The translations under genes were made by a program, and so were the position numbers. Below are positions 24,948 to 34,177 of a stretch of 64,000 nt of DNA, one piece after another (positions within the stretch are counted from its first letter, which is position 1; each line of letters starts with the position of its first letter). Source of the DNA: Streptomyces camelliae. GTDB taxonomy: Bacteria; Actinomycetota; Actinomycetes; Streptomycetales; Streptomycetaceae. Location: contig NZ_CP115300.1 of assembly GCF_027625935.1 (NCBI RefSeq), positions 4,402,001 to 4,466,000 on the forward strand. Reading direction: 5' to 3'. The notes under the pieces were generated by a model. It had not been told where the DNA came from, ran no database searches, and saw only the letters and a program-made list of their open reading frames with translations.

Positions 24948-24952
24948 CCCCG

Positions 24953-27139
24953 CTACCTCCTTCGCCCGAGCTGTCCAGTGCAGGCGCAGCGCAACAACGG
25001 CTGCTCGTTCGCCGCCAGGCCGCTCCACTCGATGGCCACCCCGCCGAGCTGTCCGGCGCCGTCGAACTCCATGATCGAGAGCAGGTCCAGCGGCCTGGTC
25101 AGCATGTCGGCGGCCCCCTGTCCCGTCGGCCTGGTCCGCTCCTCGCACAGCCATACGGCGTGCAGCAGCTGGTCCACGGTGCGGCGCAGCGCGTCTCCCT
25201 CCAGCGCGACCAGGCCCTGGGCGCGCTGCCGGCGGGTGTCCGCGCCGCCCGGATACGGCGCCTGGGCGATCTCCAGCAGCTCCGCGCACCACTTCAGCGG
25301 ACGGCCGGGCAGCGTGGCGACCAGATGGCCGACCACGCCGTCCACGCCGCCGGACACCAGGTGGTGGTTCATCCGGTGCGCCATGACCGAGCGGAACGCC
25401 CCGCCGTCCGCCGTCGCCCCGCCGTCCGCCGTGGCCTCGTCCTTCGCGCGCCGGCTGTAGTGGTTGCGCAGCAGACGGTGGTCGTCGTACCAGGCGGCTC
25501 CGTCGGGGTGCAGCCCGTACAGCCGGTGCACCAGCAGCTGGCGCAGCCCGAAGTCCCCGATGAAGTGCCGCTCGCAGCTGGGCCATCCGGTGTCGGCGAG
25601 CAGTTGCGTGACCTGATGTGCCGTCAGGCGGTTGAGCCGGCCGCGCTGGTGATAGTCGAGCAGGACGTCAGCGCACTCCATGTCGTGCGCGACCGAGAGA
25701 TGGGTGAGCAGATCCAGCCACTGGCCGTGGTGCTCTTGCGGCAGCCGCACCGGCAGCTGCTTCAGGATCAGCTCCCGCAGCAGGGCGTCGAACACGGGCC
25801 GCTCACCGTCGCCTTCGCCGTCGGCCGCAAGGTGCAGCGGTGCGTCCAGGAGGTCCCGGTCGTTGGCGTCCGCCGGCATCTGGAAGGCGGCGGCAGCGGC
25901 GGCCAGCCGGAGCACCATGTGCGGCCGTCCGCCGCTCAACCGGGCCACGGCGGCGTCGATACGACGACGGTTCGTACCGCCCTCCGGCTCCGCGCGCAGC
26001 TGTCTGCGCGCGGTCTCCTCGCCGATCTGGTCGCCGGTGAGCAGGGGCATCCGCAGCAGGAGCACCCCGTCGGCCAGCGGTGCCAGGTCCGTTCCCTTGT
26101 GCTTACGGCGGGACCATGCGGGCGGCACCTCGTCGGCGGGCCGGAACTCCGCCGGGGGCCGCACCTCCTCCTGCCGCAGGCCCCCGTACAGAAAGGCCCC
26201 GCCGTCCGCCCGGCGCGCGGTGCCCACGATCACCACGCGATCGCGCCGACCGCCCCGGCGGTCGGTGAGCACGGCGCGCAACAGCTGCTCCCCCAGCGGT
26301 GATTCGGAGCGGTCCAGCAGCAGCGCCGGGCGGCCGACCCGGCTCAGGTAGGCCAGCACCCCCGTGTACGCCGCCTCAAGGTCCTCACGCAGCGCCCAGA
26401 AGAGGAAGCTCTCCGCCACTTCGCGCCCCTCTCCGCGGGCCCGGAAGTCGGCGGCGAGACTGCGCAGCCCGTGCTGGTACGGGTGGCCCGCGCCCAGATA
26501 CGCGCCGTAGATCCGCGTCAGCTCCCTACGGCCCTTGGGGGTCAGGCTCGTGTCGAGGGCGGCCAGCAACGCGGTGCCCACCGCGGCCCCGTCGAGCGGC
26601 TGCTCCAGGGCCGCCAGCAGATTCCGGACGACTCCTCGGTCCCGCCAGAAGCCACCTGTGAACAGGGCGCGGAGCCGCCGCTTCTCCGGCAGGTCCGTGT
26701 ACCGCTCGATCTCTGCCCGGACCGCTCGGGGAGTGCCCCCGGTGACGCCGGTCGTGACCAGCACCAGGCCCGAGAAGAACCGGGGGAAGAGGAACGAGCC
26801 GCCCGTCCCCGGCCAGGTTCTCAGCGTCCGGGCGGCCTCGACCAGGATCTCGGTCGCGGCCGAACGGGCACCCTTTTCCCGCGCCGCACGGTCCGCGTAC
26901 TCCCCCGAGCCGCAGTCCAGGCGGACGACCGGCAGCTGGGTGGCGAATTGCCGCCACACCATGTCCAGCAGCCGCCCCTTGCCCATGCCCGGGCCGCCGG
27001 TGAGCAGCACGACGGGCAGATCGGGCCCGTACAGCTCTTCACGGCCGCCGCCCGACGGTGACCGCCCGAGCAGACGCGCGAAGAAGCCTTCCTCACCGAG
27101 GAGTCCTTCGAACCCCAGCTCCTCACTCGGATCCCCCAT
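24953..27139 (-). CDS. STAND-like P-loop NTPase
   Basis: A 728-residue cytoplasmic protein with Walker A at about 47-55 (GGPGMGKGRLLDM), then SFLFPRFFSGLVLVTTGVTG, a Walker B-like segment (GRPALLLDRSE) and sensor-type VVIVGTARRAD. The long helical C-terminal part is typical of signal-transduction NTPases with numerous domains. There are no membrane segments and no clear effector domain. GGGAGAG precedes the ATG. It is first in a two-gene unit with the anchored binding protein. Sensing coupled to NTP-driven oligomerisation is the likely theme; the output is unknown. Confidence 0.82.
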   Translation of the reverse strand: MGDPSEELGFEGLLGEEGFFARLLGRSPSGGGREELYGPDLPVVLLTGGPGMGKGRLLDMVWRQFATQLPVVRLDCGSGEYADRAAREKGARSAATEILVEAARTLRTWPGTGGSFLFPRFFSGLVLVTTGVTGGTPRAVRAEIERYTDLPEKRRLRALFTGGFWRDRGVVRNLLAALEQPLDGAAVGTALLAALDTSLTPKGRRELTRIYGAYLGAGHPYQHGLRSLAADFRARGEGREVAESFLFWALREDLEAAYTGVLAYLSRVGRPALLLDRSESPLGEQLLRAVLTDRRGGRRDRVVIVGTARRADGGAFLYGGLRQEEVRPPAEFRPADEVPPAWSRRKHKGTDLAPLADGVLLLRMPLLTGDQIGEETARRQLRAEPEGGTNRRRIDAAVARLSGGRPHMVLRLAAAAAAFQMPADANDRDLLDAPLHLAADGEGDGERPVFDALLRELILKQLPVRLPQEHHGQWLDLLTHLSVAHDMECADVLLDYHQRGRLNRLTAHQVTQLLADTGWPSCERHFIGDFGLRQLLVHRLYGLHPDGAAWYDDHRLLRNHYSRRAKDEATADGGATADGGAFRSVMAHRMNHHLVSGGVDGVVGHLVATLPGRPLKWCAELLEIAQAPYPGGADTRRQRAQGLVALEGDALRRTVDQLLHAVWLCEERTRPTGQGAADMLTRPLDLLSIMEFDGAGQLGGVAIEWSGLAANEQPLLRCACTGQLGRRR

Positions 27140-27285
27140 GGATGCTCTCCCGCCCAGGAGACACGTGATCGTGGTGGTGGAAGGACATTAGTGGAACACA
27201 GCGCGTTCTGTCCGGACAACGATGCGTACACGTACGGGAGTTGCCGGGGATGAACTCCCGGCGGAGCGAGGCGTCCGGGGTCCGG

Positions 27286-28065
27286 CTAGGCGGCGGCCTG
27301 CCGCGGGTTCGGCTTCAGGACCGCGAAGACCGCGCCGGCCGGGTCGGCCAGCCAGGCGATGCGGCCGACGTCCGGGACGTCCGCGGCCGGCATCACGACC
27401 GTGCCGCCGTTGTCCCGCGCTCTGGCGACGGTCGCGTCCGCGTCGGCCACCGCGAAGTACGGCACCCAGCGCGCCCGCTCCTGACCGTCCCGCAGCGGGG
27501 CGGCGCCGCCGAAGGAACCCTCCTGCTGGTCGCCGTCGGCGATGCTGAGCACGCGGTACGTCATGCCCGGCGCCTGCATCTCCGCCGAGCGCCAGCCGAA
27601 CAGCTCCCGGTAGAAGGCGATGGCGGCCACCGGATCGCCGACGTGCAGTTCCACCCACACCAGCGTGTCGTCCTCCGACGTCCGTCCGAGGCCCTCACCG
27701 GACTGCAGCACGGCGAACTCGGCGCCCTGCGGGTCGGTGAACTGGGCCATCCACACCTCGCCCATGCTCACCGGTTCCGCCCGCACCGTTCCGCCGGCCG
27801 AGATCACGGCGTCGGCGGTGGCCAGGGCGTCGGCGGCCTTGAAGTACGTCATCCACGCGGGCGTCGCGCCCGGTTCGGTCAGCGGGCCGACGGCCGCCAC
27901 GGTCGCGCCGTCCTTCTGGAGGTAGCCGTACCCGCCCGCCTCGGGACCGGCGGGCGCGAACGTCCAGCCGAAGACGGCGCCGTAGAACGCGGCGGTCGCC
28001 TCGATGTCGGGGCTGCCGAGGTCGAGCCAGACGGGTGAGCCGGTGCGGAAGTCTGTGCCGAGCAT
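27286..28065 (-). CDS. Two-domain VOC family protein
   Basis: About 259 residues containing two glyoxalase/VOC modules: the first opens GSPVWLDLGSPDIEATAAFY, the second DTLVWVELHVGDPVAAIAFY, each ending in the D-P-x-G-A-x-F-A-V-L strand. This tandem form is common among streptomycete lyase/resistance-like proteins of unknown substrate. ATG at 28065 follows AGGAGGAC; longer frames are shadows. It lies upstream of the NTPase gene on the same strand, with a 146-base gap, so cotranscription is possible but uncertain. Confidence 0.88.
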   Translation of the reverse strand: MLGTDFRTGSPVWLDLGSPDIEATAAFYGAVFGWTFAPAGPEAGGYGYLQKDGATVAAVGPLTEPGATPAWMTYFKAADALATADAVISAGGTVRAEPVSMGEVWMAQFTDPQGAEFAVLQSGEGLGRTSEDDTLVWVELHVGDPVAAIAFYRELFGWRSAEMQAPGMTYRVLSIADGDQQEGSFGGAAPLRDGQERARWVPYFAVADADATVARARDNGGTVVMPAADVPDVGRIAWLADPAGAVFAVLKPNPRQAAA

Positions 28066-28316
28066 GCGTGTCCTCCTGCCGATCCGGTGCGGGGGCGCCC
28101 GCCTCCACGATGCCGCGAGGCGCGGCGGAGTGCCCGCTGAGGCGGGCCATATGCCATCGGCCGGGAATCGGCCGGGAATCTGTGCAGGAGCACCACACGG
28201 GCTGCACACAGCCTTTCGAAAGGCTCGTTAGCGTGTCTGATCGCTCGATCTCCCGTACGGGCGTGACCAGGCCGGGGTCCCGGTGACCACGGCGCAGTCG
28301 ACTCAGGAAGACCGCA

Positions 28317-29225
28317 ATGGACTACTGCTCCTCGTGCCGCCGACACCTCAACGGCGCCCTGGTCTGTCCCGGGTGCGGCGCCTACGCCCCGGACATCGCC
28401 CCGCCGAACACCGACGGCCGCACCGGTACGACACCGATGACGACGGTGGCCGCCCTGCAGATACCGGCCGCCGCCGAGCCGTACCCCGGCCCGGACACCT
28501 GGTACGACGACGCGCCCCTGACCGACACGGCGGACACCGCCGACACCGCGTCGGCCGCCGATGTCACCGACGCACCGCGCGCACCGCAGGGACGGGCGGC
28601 CCGGCGGCGCCAGCTGGCCCGCTGGAAGAAGAGCCAGCGCCGGGCCGTGGTGGCGACCGCCGTCGCACTCGTCGGCGGCGGGCTGACCCTCGCCTCGATG
28701 GACCGCGGCTCCGGCGACCGCGCCCAGGCGGCCGCCGCGCCGGACAACCGCAGCATGGGCGTCGGCGAGAAGCCCGCCTCTCCCACCCCGCCGTCGGGCA
28801 CACCCACCGCGGCCGACCCGCACCGGCAGACCACCGGCACCCCCCGTACGCCCACGGCACGGACGGCACCGGTCGGCTACGTCGTCTCCCCCGCCGGCGC
28901 CCCGCAGCAGCGCTCCCAGGCCTCCGCGCCCCGTCACGCCGCTGCGGTGAGCGGGACGGGCACCGTTTCCACGGCCCCCCGCTCCACGCCGATCACGGAC
29001 CCGACGTCGACCCCCGTACCGACGACCGGCACCACGGGCACGAGTACGGGCACGAGCACGGGGACGGGCACGACGGCGTCCCCGACGCCCGGCACCGGCT
29101 CCGGCACGAGCACCGGCACCAGCGGCTCCTCCGGTTCCGGCCAGACAGGGTCGTCGAGCTCGTCGTCCTCCTCGTCCTCCTCCTCGTCCGACAAGCTCTG
29201 CCTCGTCGTGATCTGCCTGGGCTGA
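28317..29225 (+). CDS. SCO2400-like zinc-ribbon, low-complexity membrane protein
   Basis: A 302-residue protein. The N-terminus has a zinc-ribbon pattern (YCSSCRRHL, then VCPGCGAYAP). A basic stretch (RRRQLARWKKSQRRA) precedes one membrane helix (AVVATAVALVGGGLTLA), followed by a long Thr/Gly/Ser/Pro-rich external region, a run of about 14 serines and the short tail KLCLVVICLG. This order matches what I recall of the SCO2400 family. Function is unknown; an envelope role is likely. Confidence 0.83.
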   Translation: MDYCSSCRRHLNGALVCPGCGAYAPDIAPPNTDGRTGTTPMTTVAALQIPAAAEPYPGPDTWYDDAPLTDTADTADTASAADVTDAPRAPQGRAARRRQLARWKKSQRRAVVATAVALVGGGLTLASMDRGSGDRAQAAAAPDNRSMGVGEKPASPTPPSGTPTAADPHRQTTGTPRTPTARTAPVGYVVSPAGAPQQRSQASAPRHAAAVSGTGTVSTAPRSTPITDPTSTPVPTTGTTGTSTGTSTGTGTTASPTPGTGSGTSTGTSGSSGSGQTGSSSSSSSSSSSSSDKLCLVVICLG

Positions 29226-29229
29226 CGCG

Positions 29230-30126
29230 TCACCCGGCGCTCCCGGAGACCGGCCGCGCCCCCAGCCCGGTGAACGCGCGGATCTTCGCGGTCTCGGTGT
29301 CCGCGCGCCAGACGAGTGCGCCGTTCGCCGGGGGCAGACCGGTCAGGGGGCGGTGCACGACGCCGGGGTGGGCGTAGGTGTGGAAGAGGCCCTCGTGGGT
29401 CGTCCACACCATCTCGCCCGCGGCCACCCGGTGCAGCGCCTCCTGGTAGGTACGGCCGCCCTTCCCGCGGCGCAACGGGCGGCCGAGCGGGGTGAACGGC
29501 GGGCAGAAGCCGTGCCTGAGGGCTTCCGGGAGTTCGGCGGGACCGTCGAGCAGCACCGAGTCGGCGAGATCCTCGATGTCGACCGTGTCCCGCCCGGCCA
29601 GCGCGTGCTCTCGGGCGACGGCCAGCACCCGCCCGTGCGCGACCAGCACCGGGCCCACTCGCAGATCCGGCTCGTCCAGCGGCAGCAGGGTGAACAGCAC
29701 GTCGATCTCACCGCTGCGCAGCGGCCCGTAGGGGTTGGCCCAGGACACCTCGGCCACCGTGATCTCGCAGGCCGGGTGCAGGCGGCCGAAGGCGAGGACC
29801 AGGTCGGTCAGCGGCGGCCCGTTGAGACAGCCGAGGAAGCCGACGCACAGGGTGCCGACCATGCCCTGCGCGAGGGCGCACGTCTCCTCGTAACTCTTCT
29901 TCAGGCCCGTGTAGGCGGCGCCGACCGTGCGCCGGGTGTGTTCGCCGAGCGGGGTCAGCGCGACCCGGCGGCTGGTCCGGGTGAACAGCGGTGCGCCCAC
30001 CCGGCGTTCCAGCGAGCGGATCAGCTGGCTGACCCGGGACTGGGACAGCCGCAGCCGCTCGGCGGTGCGGCCGAAGTGCAGTTCCTCCGCCAGGGCGAGG
30101 AACGCTTCGATCTCCGTCAGCTCCAT
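29230..30126 (-). CDS. LysR family regulator, divergent from the UbiX/UbiD operon
   Basis: A 298-residue LysR-type regulator: N-terminal winged helix (ELTEIEAFLALAEELHFGRT, then RLRLSQSRVSQLIRSLERRV, GAPLFTRTSRRVALT) and a periplasmic-binding-like effector domain (VGTLCVGFLGCLNGP, then GEIDVLFTLLPL). GGGGGGACC precedes the ATG. It is divergent from the NmrA-UbiX-UbiD operon and, by LysR custom, probably activates it in response to an aromatic acid and represses itself. Its 3' end lies four bases from the convergent SCO2400-like gene. Confidence 0.92.
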   Translation of the reverse strand: MELTEIEAFLALAEELHFGRTAERLRLSQSRVSQLIRSLERRVGAPLFTRTSRRVALTPLGEHTRRTVGAAYTGLKKSYEETCALAQGMVGTLCVGFLGCLNGPPLTDLVLAFGRLHPACEITVAEVSWANPYGPLRSGEIDVLFTLLPLDEPDLRVGPVLVAHGRVLAVAREHALAGRDTVDIEDLADSVLLDGPAELPEALRHGFCPPFTPLGRPLRRGKGGRTYQEALHRVAAGEMVWTTHEGLFHTYAHPGVVHRPLTGLPPANGALVWRADTETAKIRAFTGLGARPVSGSAG

Positions 30127-30184
30127 TGCGGTCCCCCCGAGCCGTATCGATGAGCGTGGCTGAAGGATCGTGCATGACTTCCGC

Positions 30185-30194
30185 CTTGATCAAG
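30185..30194. promoter_or_regulatory. CTTGATCAAG palindrome in the LysR/NmrA divergent region
   Basis: A perfect 10-bp palindrome midway between the divergent starts at 30126 and 30249. It could be part of the LysR recognition site. Short palindromes occur by chance, so confidence is low. Confidence 0.35.
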
Positions 30195-30248
30195 CAACTC
30201 TCCGCTGCGATCGTCTCGTTGAAGCCTTACACGACATGGGGGAGAGCG

Positions 30249-31121
30249 ATGATCGTCGTCACCGGAGCGACCGGGACCGTCGGTTCCGAGGTGGTCAGCG
30301 GCCTGCGGGCGCGGGGCGAGCGGGTGCGGGCGCTGGTGCGGGACGGCTCGGCCGTACCGGCACACTGGGATGCCGGAGTGGAGACCGTGGCCGCCGACTT
30401 CACGGACCCGGCATCGCTGGACCGGGCGCTGGCCGGCGCCGACGCCGTGTACGTACTGGTGGCGGTGCATCCGGAGATGGACGCACACGAGCGGAACGTG
30501 ATCGACGCCGCCGCACGCACCGGCCGTCGCCCGCACCTCGTGCTGCACGCCGCCGCCGGGGTCGGCGAGCACGCCGAGGGCGTACGGTTCCTCGCCGCGC
30601 ACACCGCCGGGCTCGGTTGTCTCGGCGCGTCCGGGCTGCCCTGGACCGTGCTGGCGCCGAACGGCTTCTACCAGAACTTCCTCGGCATGGCGCCCACGCT
30701 GCACACCGGCCGGCTGGCGCTGCCGGGCGGCACGGGCGCGGTGTCGTACGTCGACACGCGGGACGTCGCCGAGGCCGCGGTCGCGGTGCTGACCGGCGAC
30801 GGGCACGAGAACGCCGTCTACACCCTGACCGGTCCGGCCGCCCTGACGCACACCGAGATCGCCGGGGTGCTCGGCGAGACGGTCGGGCACCCGGTGACGT
30901 ACGAGGCGCTGGACCCCGAGGCCGCGCTCGCCGGAATGCTCGCCGCCGGGTGGGATCCCTGGCGGGCGGAAGGCATGGTCGAGCTGTACGGCCTCTACGC
31001 GTCCGGCGGCGCGTCGGCCGTCACGGACGATGTGGAGAAGCTGACCGGACACCCGGCCCGTTCCTTCGCCTACTTCGTCACCGAGCACGCGGCCGCCCTG
31101 CGTGCGGGGGCGGCCAGCTGA
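30249..31121 (+). CDS. NmrA-like NAD(P)-binding protein
   Basis: A 290-residue atypical short-chain dehydrogenase with the Rossmann nucleotide site at the N-terminus (IVVTGATGTVGSEVVSGLRA), then VRALVRDGSA and AVYVLVAVHPEMDAHE. The catalytic Tyr-x-x-x-Lys is not evident, as in NmrA/QOR2-type redox sensors or quinone-handling proteins. GGAGAG precedes the ATG at 30249. It is the first gene of an operon with UbiX- and UbiD-like genes, suggesting a part in aromatic acid or quinone metabolism. Confidence 0.88.
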   Translation: MIVVTGATGTVGSEVVSGLRARGERVRALVRDGSAVPAHWDAGVETVAADFTDPASLDRALAGADAVYVLVAVHPEMDAHERNVIDAAARTGRRPHLVLHAAAGVGEHAEGVRFLAAHTAGLGCLGASGLPWTVLAPNGFYQNFLGMAPTLHTGRLALPGGTGAVSYVDTRDVAEAAVAVLTGDGHENAVYTLTGPAALTHTEIAGVLGETVGHPVTYEALDPEAALAGMLAAGWDPWRAEGMVELYGLYASGGASAVTDDVEKLTGHPARSFAYFVTEHAAALRAGAAS

Positions 31122-31141
31122 CCGGCCGACCGCGCCGCCTG

Positions 31142-31741
31142 GTGGTCGGGATCAGCGGCGCGACCGGCATCGCCTACGGCGTCCGCGTCCTGGAGCTGGC
31201 CCGCACGGCCGGGGTCGAGACACACCTGGTCGTGACCCCCGCGGGCCAGCGGACCAGGGCCTACGAGACGGATCTGAGCGCGCGTGACCTGGCCGCCCTC
31301 GCGGACGTCAGCCACCGGCCCGCCGACATCGGGGCCGCGATCGCGTCGGGCTCGTTCCCGGCGGACGGGATGATCGTGGCGCCCTGCTCCGTGCACACCC
31401 TGTCCGCGATCGCGTACGCGGGCGGCGACAACCTGCTCACCCGCGCCGCGGACGTCACCCTGAAGGAACGCCGGCGCCTGGTCCTGATGGTCCGCGAGAC
31501 ACCGCTGACCCTCACCCATCTGCGTGCCATGACGGCGGTGACCGAGGCGGGCGGGATCGTCATGCCTCCGGTGCCCGCGTTCTACCTGCGCCCCGGCACG
31601 GTCGAGGACATCGTCGACCACACCGCCGGCCGCGCCCTTGACCTGCTCGGCATCGACGTGCCCGAGCTCCCCCGCTGGGACGGAACCCGGCGCCGTAGAG
31701 ACGACGAGGAACCCCGTGAAACATCTGCGCAGTCTGCGTGA
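31142..31741 (+). CDS. ubiX: UbiX-type flavin prenyltransferase
   Basis: About 199 residues of the UbiX/Pad1 family: flavin site VVGISGATGIAYGVRVLELA, then MIVAPCSVHTLSAIAYAGGD, KERRRLVLMVRETPLTLTHL and MPPVPAFYLRP. It prenylates FMN to make the prFMN cofactor used by UbiD decarboxylases. GTG at 31142 is the best start in frame, although a CTG at 31118 overlapping the previous stop would restore a few more typical N-terminal residues. It overlaps the UbiD gene by 26 bases, supporting joint action. Confidence 0.92.
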   Translation: MVGISGATGIAYGVRVLELARTAGVETHLVVTPAGQRTRAYETDLSARDLAALADVSHRPADIGAAIASGSFPADGMIVAPCSVHTLSAIAYAGGDNLLTRAADVTLKERRRLVLMVRETPLTLTHLRAMTAVTEAGGIVMPPVPAFYLRPGTVEDIVDHTAGRALDLLGIDVPELPRWDGTRRRRDDEEPRETSAQSA

Positions 31742-33212
31742 GTTCATCGCGGAACTGGCCGCGATCGGCGAGGTCAACGAGATCGACGCCGAGGTCGACT
31801 GGAACCTGGAGATCGGCGCGGTCGTCCGCCGCTCCTACGACCTGAAGGCGCCGGCCCCGCTGTTCAACACGATCACCGGCTACACCGGCACCGGCTTCCG
31901 GGTGCTCGGCGCGCCCGGCGGCCTGTCCGGCCCCGGCCACCGGCTGGCCCGGATCGCGCTCGCCCTCGGGCTGCCCGCCGGGGCCTCCGGCCGGGACATC
32001 ATGGAGGCCGTGGTCGCCGCCCGCGGCCGCGCCGGCATCCCGCCGGCCGAGGTCCCCGCGTCCGGGGCACCCTGCAAGCAGAACATCCTCCTGGGCGACG
32101 CCGTCGACCTGTACGCCTTTCCGACCCCGCTGATCCACGGCAACGACGGCGGACGGTACATCCAGACGTACGGCATGAACATCGCCCGTACGCCCGACGG
32201 TTCCTGGACGAACTGGTCGGTCAACCGCATGATGATCGCCGGCAGGGACCGCCTGTCCTGCCTCATCCCCGGCCCCCAGCACCTCGGCATCATCCGCGCC
32301 CAGTGGGCGGCCCGCGGCGAACCGATGCCGATCGCGCTCGCCCTCGGGGTCGAGCCCGCGCTGCCGTACGCGGGCGCGATGCCGCTGCCGGAAGGGGCGG
32401 ACGAGAGCCACTTCGTCGGCGCCCTGTTCGGCGAGGGCATCGAGGTCGTCCCCGCCGAAACCGTGGACCTGTCGGTCCCGGCCACCGCCGAGATCGTCAT
32501 CGAGGGCCACATCGCCTTCGACGAGACGGCCGACGAGGGCCCCATGAACGAGTACCCCGGCTACAACAGCTTCGAGGCCTCGCCCAAGCCGGTCTTCCAC
32601 GTCAGCGCGATCACCCACCGGAACGGGGCGATCCTCCCGGTCGTCGCGGCCGGCCCGCCGGTGGAGGAGGACCACACCGGCACCGGCACCATGCATGCCG
32701 CCGAGATCCTGTACCAGCTCCGCGCGGCCGGACTCCCGGCGGCCTCGGCCTGGTTCTCCTACGAGTCCGCCCTGCACTGGCTGATCGTCTCGGTGAACCG
32801 CGACTGGTACGAGACCCTCGGCATCCACTCCACCGAACTGGCCCAGCGTGTCGGCGAGATCGTCTTCACCGGCAAGGCGGGCTTCGGCGTCCCGAAGGTG
32901 CTGCTGGTCGAGGACGACATCGACATCACCGACGTGAACGAGGTCGTCTGGGCCTTCGCCACCCGCACACACCCCGAACGCGGCGAGGTCCACTTCCCCG
33001 CCAAGCCCACCGCCGCGCTCTCCGTCTACCTCTCCGAGGAGGAACAGCACACCTACCGCGCCGGCAAGGTCGTCCACAACTGCCTCCTGGCCGACCGCTT
33101 CCCCAAGGACCAGCGCCCGGTCAAGGGCAGCTTCACCAACGGCTGGCCGCCCGAGATCCGCGAACGCGTCCTGGCCAACTGGTCGACCGGGTACGGGTAT
33201 CCGGAGCGGTAG
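31716..33212 (+). CDS. ubiD: UbiD family (prFMN-dependent) decarboxylase
   Basis: A 498-residue UbiD-type decarboxylase acting on aromatic or unsaturated acids. Family blocks are present in order: LREFIAELAAIGEVNEIDAE, then YIQTYGMNIARTPDGSWTNW with the cofactor-side Arg and Asn, SHFVGALFGEGIEVVPAET, and DEGPMNEYPGY with the catalytic acidic pair. GTG at 31716 follows GAGGAA and overlaps the UbiX gene. With a LysR regulator upstream, the set resembles phenolic-acid decarboxylase operons such as vanillate decarboxylase, but lacks the small VdcD-like third subunit. The substrate is unknown. Confidence 0.93.
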   Translation: MKHLRSLREFIAELAAIGEVNEIDAEVDWNLEIGAVVRRSYDLKAPAPLFNTITGYTGTGFRVLGAPGGLSGPGHRLARIALALGLPAGASGRDIMEAVVAARGRAGIPPAEVPASGAPCKQNILLGDAVDLYAFPTPLIHGNDGGRYIQTYGMNIARTPDGSWTNWSVNRMMIAGRDRLSCLIPGPQHLGIIRAQWAARGEPMPIALALGVEPALPYAGAMPLPEGADESHFVGALFGEGIEVVPAETVDLSVPATAEIVIEGHIAFDETADEGPMNEYPGYNSFEASPKPVFHVSAITHRNGAILPVVAAGPPVEEDHTGTGTMHAAEILYQLRAAGLPAASAWFSYESALHWLIVSVNRDWYETLGIHSTELAQRVGEIVFTGKAGFGVPKVLLVEDDIDITDVNEVVWAFATRTHPERGEVHFPAKPTAALSVYLSEEEQHTYRAGKVVHNCLLADRFPKDQRPVKGSFTNGWPPEIRERVLANWSTGYGYPER

Positions 33213-33244
33213 TCCCCGTGGGGCGCCCCCGGCGATCGGCTGCG

Positions 33245-33910
33245 CTACGCGTCCGGCGACGGGGTCGGACCAGGCCTGTCGGCGTAACGGACTCGCTTGA
33301 TCTCGCGCACCGCACCCAGCGTGGCCCACTCGTCCTTGCCGAGCCGTGCCAGCGGCCGCAGCAGGCCGATGTCCGGATGTCCGTCGACGAGCATCTCCCG
33401 GTGGACGGCAGCGTGCACCACGCGGCCGAAGACGAGGGTGGAGTCACCGATCCGCAGAGTGCTGTGCACCCTGCACTCCAGCGCAGCCGGTGCCCCCGCG
33501 ATCCGGGGCGGTCCGACCGACAGGCTCGGTTCTCGTTGAATGCCGAGGGCCTCGAACTCGCTGATTCCGCGCGGAAAGTCCGTGGCGGTGGCATTGATCG
33601 TCTCGAAGTCGTTCTCGCAGGCCAGGTTGACGACGAACTCGCCGGTCTCCTCGACGTTGCGCAATGTGTCCTTGAGCCCCACGGAAGTGAACTGCACGAT
33701 GGGCGGCTCCACGGACGCGATGGTGAAGAACGAGTGCGGCGCCAGGTTGTCGACCCCGTCACGCCCGAGCGTCGACACCCATGCGATCGGCCGGGGCACC
33801 ACCAGGGCTGTGAGAAGGGCGTAGAACTCCCGGGCGGTCATCCGGTCCGGGGCGAACGACTCGCGCAGCCCGCTGCCGTCCGTGGCTCGGCCTGGCCGGT
33901 GAGTTTTCAC
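33245..33910 (-). CDS. Flavin reductase-like (split-barrel FMN-binding) protein
   Basis: A 221-residue split-barrel flavoprotein: LLTALVVPRPIAWVSTLGRD, then DNLAPHSFFTIASVEPPIVQ, DTLRNVEETGEFVVNL and a C-terminal HSTLRIGDSTLVFGRVVHAA. Such proteins bind FMN and either reduce flavin for a monooxygenase or act as nitrilotriacetate-reductase-like partners. GTG at 33910 lies two bases after the stop of the acyl-CoA carboxylase epsilon gene, so the two are coupled; ATG at 33841 is an alternative start. Position suggests support for the flavin hydroxylase of the nearby cluster. Confidence 0.85.
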   Translation of the reverse strand: MKTHRPGRATDGSGLRESFAPDRMTAREFYALLTALVVPRPIAWVSTLGRDGVDNLAPHSFFTIASVEPPIVQFTSVGLKDTLRNVEETGEFVVNLACENDFETINATATDFPRGISEFEALGIQREPSLSVGPPRIAGAPAALECRVHSTLRIGDSTLVFGRVVHAAVHREMLVDGHPDIGLLRPLARLGKDEWATLGAVREIKRVRYADRPGPTPSPDA

Positions 33911-33912
33911 GG

Positions 33913-34125
33913 TCAGCGCCAGCTGACGGGGTTGCGGTAGCTGGTGACGCGATCCAGTCGGCGCCAGCGGGCCCGGGGGTGCCGGTCGCCGTGGGCGAAA
34001 CGGGGCTGGGCCACGCGGCGGGCCGCGGCCGCGCGGGCCATGAGCACGACGGTGAGCGCGGCGAGCTCGTCGTCGGTGGCCTCGCCCTTGACGATCTGGA
34101 CCGTCGGCACGGTGGCGGAGGTCAT
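33913..34125 (-). CDS. Acyl-CoA carboxylase epsilon subunit
   Basis: A 70-residue actinobacterial epsilon subunit. It has the hallmark VQIVKGEATDDELAALTVVL segment, a basic middle and the tail ending in YRNPVSWR. Epsilon binds the beta hexamer and raises carboxylase activity. GAGGAAGG precedes the ATG. It lies 52 bases after the beta gene and two bases before the flavin reductase-like gene. Confidence 0.92.
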   Translation of the reverse strand: MTSATVPTVQIVKGEATDDELAALTVVLMARAAAARRVAQPRFAHGDRHPRARWRRLDRVTSYRNPVSWR

Positions 34126-34177
34126 CGCTGCCTTCCTCGGTGCTGGGTGGATGTTCGGTGGTCAGGGGATCAGGCGG

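Noticed and set aside
29130..29205. Long serine-codon run as a microsatellite-type repeat element
   Set aside because: It is the in-frame poly-Ser part of the SCO2400-like protein, typical of such low-complexity tails.
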